From: Amycolatopsis lexingtonensis
Lineage (GTDB): Bacteria; Actinomycetota; Actinomycetes; Mycobacteriales; Pseudonocardiaceae
Length of the DNA stretch: 64,000 bases
Direction of reading: 5' to 3'
Assembly: GCF_014873755.1 (NCBI RefSeq)
Contig: NZ_JADBEG010000001.1
Location: 4,776,501 to 4,840,500, forward strand
Part shown: one piece after another, positions 36,888 to 44,190 of the stretch
Numbering within the stretch: the first letter of the stretch is position 1
How the letters are laid out: each line of letters begins with the position of its first letter
Made by a program: the position numbers and the translations under genes
Notes under the pieces: generated by a model
Database searches by the model: none
Seen by the model: the letters and a program-made list of their open reading frames with translations, nothing else
What the model was told of the DNA's origin: nothing

Positions 36888-37498
36888 CAGAGCGCCTTCC
36901 GGGCCGCTTCGAGCGACGCGGCCCGCTCGCCGTCACGCGCGGCGAGGTGCGGGTCGACCAGGGCGTTGGTGAGTTCGGCGTGCACGAACCGGACGTCGTC
37001 GACGTCGTAGTGCCCGGCGATGAAGTCCCGCAGGTACCGCTCGTGGTGGTCGAAGGGGGCTCGCGGCGTGCCCTCGGCGTAGGTCCCGCCGCGGGCGCCG
37101 GCGATGACGAACGTCTTGCCCTTGAGGGACATGCGCGGGAACGTCACCTGGTCGATCCAGGCCTTGAGCGCGGCCGGGATCGAGAAGTTGTACATCGGGG
37201 CGCCGATCAGGACGACGTCGGCTTCGAGCAGTTCGGCCAAGAGCGGCTCGACGACGGCCCAGGCCTTCTGCTGTCCGGGCGTTTCGACGACCTCGGCGTA
37301 GCGCTCGGGGTCGGTGATCCCCTTCGCGAGCAGCGCGTCGCAGATCTCGGTCCAGGCCTCGCCGATCACCGGCACGGGCTCGGCGGCGAGGTCGCGGTAG
37401 GTCCGGGTGCCGTCCCAGGCGGCGGCGTAGCGGGCGGACAGCTCCCGCGAGAACGACCGGCGGCGGGCGCTGGAGTCGAGGTGCAGCAGGTGGGTCAC
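36887..37498 (-). CDS. FMN-dependent NADH:quinone oxidoreductase / azoreductase
   Basis: Flavodoxin-fold reductase of 203 residues, AzoR family: reduces quinones and azo compounds with NADH. FMN phosphate-binding LDSSARRRSFSRELS at the N-terminus, GAPMYNFSIPAALKAWIDQV in the middle and GARGGTY near residue 135. GTG start with GAGGAGG four bases upstream. Tandem TetR operators lie directly upstream, and the divergent TetR gene starts 79 bp away. Together with the SMR gene this is a xenobiotic response module. Confidence 0.92.
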   Translation of the reverse strand: MTHLLHLDSSARRRSFSRELSARYAAAWDGTRTYRDLAAEPVPVIGEAWTEICDALLAKGITDPERYAEVVETPGQQKAWAVVEPLLAELLEADVVLIGAPMYNFSIPAALKAWIDQVTFPRMSLKGKTFVIAGARGGTYAEGTPRAPFDHHERYLRDFIAGHYDVDDVRFVHAELTNALVDPHLAARDGERAASLEAARKAL

Positions 37499-37509
37499 GG
37501 TTCCTCCTC

Positions 37510-37557
37510 AAGTGGACGCCTTGTCCACTTGCCTCCAACTGGACGCCCCGTCCGCTT
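37510..37557. promoter_or_regulatory. Tandem 21-bp TetR operators in the azoreductase/tetR gap
   Basis: First site 37510-37530: AAGTGGAC/GTCCACTT, perfect arms around five bases. Second site 37537-37557: AACTGGAC/GTCCGCTT around the same five-base spacing. Centres are 27 bp apart and both sites cover the region where promoters for the two divergent transcripts must lie, so bound repressor would silence both. Confidence 0.82.
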
Positions 37558-37576
37558 ATTCCCTAGGCTCACGGAC

Positions 37577-38152
37577 ATGCCCGAACGCGCCGACGCGGCC
37601 CGCAACCGCGCCAAGATCCTGGCGGCGGCCGAGCGCCTGTTCACCACCCGCGGCGCGGCCGAGGTGACGATGGAGGACATCGCCCGCGCAGCCGGCGTCG
37701 GCCGCGGCACGCTGTACCGCCGCTACCCGGACCGCGCGGCGATCGCGGTGGCGCTGCTGGACGAGCACGAGCGCCGCCTGCAGGAGTCGTTGCTCCGCGG
37801 CGACCCCCCGCTGGGCCCCGGCGCTCCCCCGGCCGAGCGGCTGGCGGCGTTCTACGAGGCGATGGTGGAGTTGCTGGCGCGGCACGCACCGCTGGTGCTG
37901 GGGGCGGAGGTCGGCCATTCGCGGTTCACGACGGGCGCGTACAGGTTCTGGCGCACGCACGTCCGGGTCTTGGCGGAGGCGGCGGGGGCTGCGGATCCGG
38001 AGGTGCTGGCGGACGTGCTGCTGGCTCCGCTGGCGCCGGAACTGTTCCTGCACCAGACGTCGCGAGGGGTGCCGGTGGAGCGGCTTACGGCGGCATTGAA
38101 GCAGCTGGCCGGTCTACTGGAGCCCCGCGAGGGCGACGTCGAAGGCGGCTAG
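37577..38152 (+). CDS. TetR-family repressor
   Basis: Regulator of 191 residues. Helix-turn-helix at about 8-55 (KILAAAERLFTTRGAAEVTM, RGTLYRRYPDRAAIAVALL), ligand-binding helical domain after it. It is divergent from the azoreductase-SMR operon with two matching operators between them, so it most likely represses both itself and that operon until a quinone or dye ligand binds. Its 3' end overlaps the convergent ferritin-like gene by 39 bp, which could create antisense interference. Confidence 0.9.
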   Translation: MPERADAARNRAKILAAAERLFTTRGAAEVTMEDIARAAGVGRGTLYRRYPDRAAIAVALLDEHERRLQESLLRGDPPLGPGAPPAERLAAFYEAMVELLARHAPLVLGAEVGHSRFTTGAYRFWRTHVRVLAEAAGAADPEVLADVLLAPLAPELFLHQTSRGVPVERLTAALKQLAGLLEPREGDVEGG

Positions 38153-38785
38153 CACCTCCGCGGCAAACTCCCGCCGCCCGACGCCGAGCGCCCGCAGCGC
38201 ACCCCCGTGGTCGACGGCGACGGTGATCGCGACTCCGGTCAGCAGGAGCCGCCACGCTCCGAACACGACGGCCCGCACCGGCTTGGCGAACCCGCCGCGA
38301 AGCCGGTGGCAGTGGAAGGGCACGTGCCGCTCTTCGTCGGCGAGGATCCGCGCGGCGACTTCGGTGACGAGCGGGTCGCCGGCGCCATCTCGCAGGGCGC
38401 GGTAGTACCGCAGCGCGACGACCTCGGCGATGAGCAGCACCATGAGTTCCATCCGCAGCCCGAGCGCCCGCCGCAACCGGACGAACACGGTGTCGGACCA
38501 GTGCTTCCCGATGGTCGGCACCCCCGCGGCGGCCAGCAACTCGGCGAGCATCCGCGCGTGGTTCTGCTCCTCGGCGACGAAGAGCTTCACGGCTGCGAGG
38601 TAGTCGCCGCCACCGGCTTTCGCGACGAGGTTGGCACCGTCGCCGGCCTCACCGACCTGAAACCGCTGGAGGCTTTTCGCGACGTCGGGGTGCAGGCGCG
38701 CACCCCGCTCCCAGGGCGGGTCTTCGCGGCGGCTACGCCGTTCGGCCTCGGTTTCGAAGTCGCGGAGCCAGTCTTCGTCCGTCAT
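38114..38785 (-). CDS. Ferritin-like domain protein
   Basis: Helical protein of 223 residues with two diiron-type motifs in a four-helix bundle: EEQNH (FVAEEQNHARML) and DEERH (ILADEERHVPFH). A hydrophobic stretch (GAWRLLLTGVAITVAV) near the C-terminus may be a buried helix or membrane contact. The family includes oxidases and iron-binding proteins; the exact role is unknown. Start ATG at 38785; frames further upstream are not supported. Confidence 0.82.
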   Translation of the reverse strand: MTDEDWLRDFETEAERRSRREDPPWERGARLHPDVAKSLQRFQVGEAGDGANLVAKAGGGDYLAAVKLFVAEEQNHARMLAELLAAAGVPTIGKHWSDTVFVRLRRALGLRMELMVLLIAEVVALRYYRALRDGAGDPLVTEVAARILADEERHVPFHCHRLRGGFAKPVRAVVFGAWRLLLTGVAITVAVDHGGALRALGVGRREFAAEVLAAFDVALAGLQ

Positions 38786-38940
38786 CAGTTCGATAGTGCC
38801 GTGAATCCGTGGAGTTCGTGAGCGGTTTTCGCGGAGATCCGGTACGGGTTCCGGGAAACCGTCGGGTTGCACCGACCCGGGCGGGTTGGGGATCCTGGTC
38901 TTTCGGGAACACGGTTTCGCCGGCCCCTGAGGAAGGTGCG

Positions 38941-41900
38941 ATGACGCGTTCAAGATCGGCCGTGCACCGCACCATCCTCGTCGTGGACGTCGAAGGTTAC
39001 GGAAACGCGCAGCGGACGAATGACCACCGGCTCGCCGTGCGGTACGGCATGTACGAGATCTTGAAAATCGCGTTCGTCCGCGCTGGGCTCGCGTGGGAAA
39101 AATGCGAAGCCGACGACTGTGGCGACGGCGTAATGGTCCTGGCCCCGGCGGACCAGCCGAAATCCCTGTTCGCGGAAACGCTCCCCGGGCAACTGATCGC
39201 GGCGCTGCGGGAACACAATGGCCGGCACGCCCCGGAAGCGCGGATTCGGCTGCGGGTGGCGCTGCACGCGGGCGAGATCCATTTCGACGAGCACGGCTTC
39301 GCGGGCGCGGCGATCAATTTGACGTTCCGGCTCATCGATTCGGCGCCATTGCGCCACGCCCTCGCCGGTTCGCCCGGCGTCCTGGCGATGGTCGTCTCCG
39401 GCTGGTTCTTCGACGAGGTGGTCCGGCACTGCCCGGGCGCTCACCCCGCGAGCTATCAGCGGCTGCCGGTGGAGGTCAAGGAGACCAGCACCATCGGCTG
39501 GTTCTGCCTGCCGGACCAGCCGGTCGCGGACGACCGGCGCAGCAAGATCCCGGCTCAGCGGTCCAGGGGCGGAGTGGCAAGCACGTGGACGCTCCCCCGC
39601 GACACCGCGTCGTTCACGGGACGGGCCGAAGAGCTGAACAGACTGGCCACCGCCGCCCGCGAAGAAGGCGGGCAGCAGGTCGTCGGCATCCAGGCGATCG
39701 ACGGGATGGCGGGGATCGGCAAGACGTCGTTCGCCATCCACGCGGCCCACCAGCTGGTCGACCGGTTCCCGGACGCTCAGCTGTTCCTGCGGTTGCACGC
39801 CCACACTCCCGGGCAGACGCCGGTCAACCCGACCGACGCGCTGGCCTCCCTGCTCACCATGGTCGGAGTCGACGCCCAGCACCTTCCCGCCGACCTCGAC
39901 TCCCGGGCCGCGATGTGGCGCGACCGGATCGCCGGCAAGCGCGTGCTGCTGGTCCTGGACGACGCGGACAGCCACCGGCAAGTCGAGCCGCTGCTGCCTG
40001 CGACGCCGGGATGCCTGGTCCTCGTGACCAGCCGGCGCCGGCTGACAGCGCTCGACACGACCATCACGTTGTCCCTGGACACGTTGCCGGCGCGCGAAGT
40101 GGCCGACCTCTTCACCAGCCTCTCGCGGCGCGAGGTGCTCGGGCCGCAGTCGGACCTGCTGGCCGAGGTGATCCGCTCGTGCGGTCACCTCCCGCTGGCC
40201 ATCTCCCTGCTGGCCGGACGGCTGCGGGACCACCCGATGTGGACCATCGAAGACCTGGCCGGGAAGCTGCACGAATCGCATGACTGGGTCATCCGCCAGA
40301 CCCACGCCGAAGAAGTCGCGGTGACCGCCGCCTTCCACCTTTCGTACCGAAACCTGCGGGCGGACCGGCAGCGCTTCTTCCGCTACATCAGCCTGCACCC
40401 CGGAACCGAATTCGAAGCCGCCAGCGCCGCGGCGCTCGCCGACATCCCGGTCGACGACGCCCGGACGCACCTCGACAACCTGTACAACGACCACCTGCTC
40501 AACGAAACCGCGCCCGAGCGCTACCGCATGCACGACCTGGTCCGCGAGTATTCGCGCACCCTGGTCGACGACGAGACCGCCGACGACCGGGACAAGGCGG
40601 TCGGCCGGCTCCTCGACCACTACAAGAACGCAGCGACTGCCGCGGACCAGTTCATCACCCAGGACCTGATGCGGGACGCGCCTCGGGCCGAGCCGCGCAC
40701 CTACTCCCAGCCGAGCACCCTCGCGCCGGCCACGCGCGACGCCGCCTGGAAGTGGATGCACACCGAGTCCGCGAACCTGCTCGCGTGTGCGCGGCACGCC
40801 GCCGCCCACGCCCTGTCGGAGCAGGTCGTCGGCCTGGCGGCCGCGACGGCGGCGTTCCTGGACGTCGTGGGGCCCTGGGACCAGGCCGTCGTCCTGCACC
40901 GCGACGCCGCGGCAGCGGCCCGTGGCCTGGGCGACGACCTCCACACCGCCGACGCCCTGTACCGCATCGGGCGAGCCCAGCACCGGACGGCCGAATACCC
41001 GGCGGCGATTTCCGCGCTGTCCCAGGCCCTCGAGATCTACGATCGCCTGGATCACGAACTCGGCCAAGTGGGCACGCTGATGCAGCTGGGACGGGCATGG
41101 CGGCAGACCGACGAGTACGTCCAAGCTGCGAAGGCGTACACGAAGGCGCTTTCGTTGTCCCGCAGTCTCAAAGACCGCACCGACGAGGCCTGTGCGCTCA
41201 ACGAACTGGGCATCATCCGGCTCGTCAAGGGCGAATACGCCGAGGCGATTTCAGCGCACAGCAAGGCATGGGACATTTACGCCGAGCTCAAGGATCGGAC
41301 CGGCCAAGCCGACGCCGTCAACGAACTCGGCGTGGCGAAACGGATGACGGGTGACTACACCGCTGCGATCGACCTCCACACGCGGGCCCTCGACGTGTAC
41401 CGCGATCTCCGCGACGGGTTCCACCAAGCCCTCGCCCTCAACAACCTCGGCACGGCGTTGCGGGCGAAAGGAGAGCCGGCCGAGGCGATCGAAGCGCATC
41501 AGGAAGCACTGGCCATCGCGAAGAACACGGGCGATCGCATCGGCCAGGCCATCGCCCTCAACGAACTCGGCGCCGCTCAGGCGACGACGGTGAGCTTCGA
41601 GGCCGCGACGGCATCCCACGACCGCGCGCTCGCGCTCTACCGGATGCTCGGCCAGCACCTCGGGGTCGCGGAGACGCTCAACCACAAGGGCACGCTGCTC
41701 CTCGCTTCCGGGAAGCCACGAGACGCCCAGGCCCAGCACGAGATGGCGCTGGAGGTCGCGCGGGACATCAGCACTCCGCTCGAGGAAGCACGGGCGCTCG
41801 CAGGCCTCGGCTGGTGCGCCGCCGATCTCGGTGATACGACAGCGACCCACGACTACCTCCACGAGGCCCTGGCCATCTACGACCGGCTGGGTGCGGCCGA

Positions 41901-41958
41901 GCGGTTCGAAATCGCGCACGCGATCGCCGGTCTCACCCCCGCGCGCCGGACTGAATAG
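38941..41958 (+). CDS. STAND NTPase: class III cyclase-like domain + NB-ARC + TPR repeats
   Basis: Large signalling protein of 1005 residues. Residues 8-190 resemble a class III nucleotide cyclase domain (ILVVDVEGYG with D16, DCGDGVMVL with D62, RVALHAGEIHFDEHGFAGAA). The NB-ARC NTPase follows: P-loop GMAGIGKT at 255-262, Walker B LLVLDD at 336-341, sensor LVTSRRR, then the MHD-like RMHDLVREYSR. At least seven TPR units fill about 700-1000. The ATG has AGGAAGG upstream. No effector gene is adjacent. The layout suggests a sensor/switch protein in which TPRs detect a trigger, but the output of the cyclase-like domain is unknown and it may be inactive. Confidence 0.85.
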   Translation: MTRSRSAVHRTILVVDVEGYGNAQRTNDHRLAVRYGMYEILKIAFVRAGLAWEKCEADDCGDGVMVLAPADQPKSLFAETLPGQLIAALREHNGRHAPEARIRLRVALHAGEIHFDEHGFAGAAINLTFRLIDSAPLRHALAGSPGVLAMVVSGWFFDEVVRHCPGAHPASYQRLPVEVKETSTIGWFCLPDQPVADDRRSKIPAQRSRGGVASTWTLPRDTASFTGRAEELNRLATAAREEGGQQVVGIQAIDGMAGIGKTSFAIHAAHQLVDRFPDAQLFLRLHAHTPGQTPVNPTDALASLLTMVGVDAQHLPADLDSRAAMWRDRIAGKRVLLVLDDADSHRQVEPLLPATPGCLVLVTSRRRLTALDTTITLSLDTLPAREVADLFTSLSRREVLGPQSDLLAEVIRSCGHLPLAISLLAGRLRDHPMWTIEDLAGKLHESHDWVIRQTHAEEVAVTAAFHLSYRNLRADRQRFFRYISLHPGTEFEAASAAALADIPVDDARTHLDNLYNDHLLNETAPERYRMHDLVREYSRTLVDDETADDRDKAVGRLLDHYKNAATAADQFITQDLMRDAPRAEPRTYSQPSTLAPATRDAAWKWMHTESANLLACARHAAAHALSEQVVGLAAATAAFLDVVGPWDQAVVLHRDAAAAARGLGDDLHTADALYRIGRAQHRTAEYPAAISALSQALEIYDRLDHELGQVGTLMQLGRAWRQTDEYVQAAKAYTKALSLSRSLKDRTDEACALNELGIIRLVKGEYAEAISAHSKAWDIYAELKDRTGQADAVNELGVAKRMTGDYTAAIDLHTRALDVYRDLRDGFHQALALNNLGTALRAKGEPAEAIEAHQEALAIAKNTGDRIGQAIALNELGAAQATTVSFEAATASHDRALALYRMLGQHLGVAETLNHKGTLLLASGKPRDAQAQHEMALEVARDISTPLEEARALAGLGWCAADLGDTTATHDYLHEALAIYDRLGAAERFEIAHAIAGLTPARRTE

Positions 41959-41977
41959 TCCGCGTGCTCGCGGTCGG

Positions 41978-42270
41978 TCAGCGGGCCGGTGGCACGCGGA
42001 TCAGCACCGCCGGGGTCCGGAAGAAAACCTTGGGGTCGTCGAGGGCCGATGTCGTAAGCCGGCGAGACCCTCGTGCGCGGCGTCTTCGTTCGCGATTAGT
42101 ACGTCGTCGATCAGGCCACCGAGGCAGCTGCCGCAGTCGAAGCCAAGCCAGGCGGCCGGGCAGGCCGCCCGCGAACTCGTCCAGCAGCACCGGGACTTCG
42201 GCCGATCTCGTAGTCCGAGCGCGGCACCGCGGCGTGCATTTGCCCGCGGCCCCGCCGAGGAGCAAGGTGA
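41978..42270 (-). pseudogene. Possible degraded gene remnant
   Basis: Within the 316-bp gap after the STAND gene, the minus strand shows protein-like pieces in different frames: VPVLLDEFAGGLPGRLAWL, then GSCLGGLIDDVLIANEDAAH, then DDPKVFFRTPAVLIRVPPAR ending at a TGA (41978). At least two frameshifts would be needed to join them. I do not recognise the family. No other feature is seen in this gap. Confidence 0.3.
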
Positions 42271-42274
42271 GCCC

Positions 42275-43066
42275 ATGACGAATCGAGCCGACCGGTTCCG
42301 CGCGCTGCACGAGGGGCCGGCGCCGTTGCTGCTGCCGAATCCGTGGGATGCCGGGACCGCCCGGATCCTGGCCGGGCTCGGCTTCGACGCGCTGGCCACG
42401 ACCAGTCTCGGTGTGGCCAACGTCGTGGGGCGGGCCCGCGCCAGCCGGGCGGAGATCCTGGCCAACGTCCGGGAGATCGCCGAGGCGACGCCGCTGCCGG
42501 TGAACGCCGATCTCGAAAACGGGTTCGCCGACGATCCGGTCGAGGCCGCGAAGATGATCGAGGAGGCCGCCGAGGCGGGTGCGGCCGGGGTGTCCATCGA
42601 GGACCACACCGGGGACCTCGGCAAGCCGATCTACGAGTTCGGGCTCGCGGTCGACCGCGTGCGGGCCGCGGTCGAGGTGGCGCGGGCGCGGTCGGTGGTG
42701 CTCACCGCGCGGTGCGAGAACCTGTGGCTGGGCATCGACGACCTCGACGACACCATCAAGCGCCTGCAGGCGTTCGAGGAAGCGGGTGCGGACGTGCTGT
42801 ACGCGCCGGGCCTGCGGACGCTCGACCAGATGCGGGCCGTGGTGTCGTCGGTGGGCAAGCCGGTCAACGTCGTGATGGGCTTCGCGGACCCGTCGATCAC
42901 GCTGGAGCAACTGGCCGGGATCGGCGTCCGGCGGGTCAGCATCGGCGCGGCGCTGTCCCGGCTCGCGCTCAAGTCCTTCGTGGACGGTGCACGGGAGATG
43001 AAGGCGGGCCGGTTCGGGTTCGTCGGGGATCTGCCGCCGATTTCCGAGGTGCAGCAATACTTCTAG
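42275..43066 (+). CDS. Isocitrate lyase/PEP mutase superfamily protein
   Basis: TIM-barrel enzyme of 263 residues in the PEP mutase/isocitrate lyase superfamily. Typical segments: LPNPWDAGTARILAGLGFDA, PVNADLENGFADDP (metal-binding acidic residues), GVSIEDHTG and LTARCENLW (where many lyases carry the catalytic Cys region). Members are methylisocitrate lyases, oxaloacetate hydrolases or phosphonopyruvate enzymes; the specific reaction is not deducible. The stop overlaps that of the convergent amidohydrolase pseudogene. Confidence 0.87.
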   Translation: MTNRADRFRALHEGPAPLLLPNPWDAGTARILAGLGFDALATTSLGVANVVGRARASRAEILANVREIAEATPLPVNADLENGFADDPVEAAKMIEEAAEAGAAGVSIEDHTGDLGKPIYEFGLAVDRVRAAVEVARARSVVLTARCENLWLGIDDLDDTIKRLQAFEEAGADVLYAPGLRTLDQMRAVVSSVGKPVNVVMGFADPSITLEQLAGIGVRRVSIGAALSRLALKSFVDGAREMKAGRFGFVGDLPPISEVQQYF

Positions 43067-43762
43067 AGACCCAGCAGCTCCGTGAGCGTGCCGCCGAGGA
43101 CGCGGTCGCGCAGCGCGCCGGGCCGGGTCACGCGTTCGACGGTGGCGCGGGCGAGAACCGGGTCGCCGTACGGGGCGTCCGAGCCGAACAGCGTGCGCTC
43201 CGGGACTTCGTGGATCGCCAGCCGCACCGCGAAGATCATGTTCGCGGTCGACAGCTCCAGGTACAGGCTGGGCGTTTCGCGGGCGAGCTCGATGGCGGTG
43301 AGCCCAGTTGAGCCCGCCCAGCTGGCTGACCACGAGCGGAACGCGGGGGTACCGCCGCGCGAGCCCGGCCAGCGTCACCAGGTCCGCGGCGGTGGTCGGG
43401 GCGAACCCGTGCACGTAGACCGGCAGCCCGCCGTGGTCGGTGGCCGCCCGCAGCACCGGCTCGACGGCGGCCGCTCCCCCGGGCGGCGGGGTCAGCTCGC
43501 CGATGCCGTGGAACCCGAGCGCGACCAAGTGCTCGACGTCGGCGGCCGGCTCGGCCAGGTCGGGCTTGCCGAAACCGAGGAACCGGTGCGGGTGGGCGGT
43601 CACAGCGGCCTCGAGCTCCCGCCGCAGCGAGGCGTAATCGGTGGCGCGTTCGGGGTGCGGCCGGGTGCCGAACAGCACGGCCCGGTCCACCCCGGCCTCG
43701 TCGAGCAGGGCGAGGTGGTCGCGCACCGGGTCGTGGACGTGGCTGTGCGCATCGATGATCAA
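43063..43762 (-). pseudogene. Amidohydrolase-2 family gene broken by a single-base frameshift
   Basis: The frame starts at a TTG with GGGAG upstream: MIIDAHSHVHDPVRDHLALL, with the metal HxH site. It runs in frame to SQLGGLNW near 43310, then continues only in another frame: TAIELARETPSLYLELS, FGSDAPYGDPVLARA, ending GTLTELLGL at the TAG (43063). The family sequence would read LGGLNWLTAIELARE, so one extra G (the CCC run at 43303-43305 on the plus strand) explains the break. Intact, it would be about 233 residues. It is either a true pseudogene or a sequencing/assembly error. Confidence 0.82.
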
Positions 43763-43821
43763 CGCTGCTCCCTGGGCTCCGGGCGGCGCCGGAATGCGGC
43801 CGCCGGGACCAGTGTTGAACG

Positions 43822-43842
43822 TTGACACCGTGGCAAGGTCAA
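43822..43842. promoter_or_regulatory. MerR-type dyad operator
   Basis: TTGAC and GTCAA face each other across 11 bases, immediately upstream of the MerR-family ATG and in the gap to the divergent amidohydrolase. Spacing and position fit a MerR-type site between -35 and -10 elements. Confidence 0.55.
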
Positions 43843-43853
43843 GGGGAAAGACG

Positions 43854-44160
43854 ATGCTGATCGGACAGCTGGCGGAGCGCACCGGCACCAGCGAGCGCCT
43901 GCTCCGGTACTACGAAGCAGCCGGCCTGCTGACGTCCACCCGTCAGGCCAACGACTACCGCGCCTACGACCCCGCCGCCGAGCGGCGGGTACGGCAGATC
44001 CGGGCGTTGCTGGCCGCGGGGTTGCCGACGAAGGTGATCAAGCTGGTCCTGCCGTGCGCGCTCGAGGACGGCTCCCTGCGGCCGTGCCCGGGCGTACTCG
44101 ACCGGCTCCGGACGCAGCTCGCCCGGCTCGACCATCGCGATGGCCGAACAGGCCGGGTGA
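43854..44160 (+). pseudogene. MerR-family regulator lacking an in-frame stop (probable 3' frameshift)
   Basis: N-terminal MerR helix-turn-helix is intact: MLIGQLAERTGTSERLLRYY, NDYRAYDPAAERRVRQIRAL and LPTKVIKLVLPCALEDGSLR. After LRTQLARLD the frame stays open for more than 500 bp antisense to nrdJ, which is not credible. In the +1 frame the sequence continues as IAMAEQAG and stops at 44158-44160, inside the terminator stem, with normal codon use. A small indel near 44130 is therefore likely. The product would be about 100 residues, short for the family. Confidence 0.6.
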
Positions 44161-44186
44161 CGGGACGCGCGCGTCCCGTCACCCGG
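44153..44186. terminator. Perfect 34-bp palindrome between merR and nrdJ
   Basis: Seventeen-base arms with no mismatch and no spacer: CCGGGTGACGGGACGCG and its exact reverse complement. It lies between the convergent merR-like and nrdJ genes, so it is best read as a bidirectional terminator. The TGA that would end the frameshifted merR frame is inside the left arm. Confidence 0.85.
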
Positions 44187-44190
44187 GCCG

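Noticed and set aside
38114..38152. Start or stop error because tetR and the ferritin-like gene overlap
   Set aside because: Both frames carry complete family features to their ends, so the 39-bp convergent overlap appears real.
44153..44186. Phage or integrative-element attachment site
   Set aside because: No integrase or tRNA gene is near; the place between convergent genes fits a terminator better.
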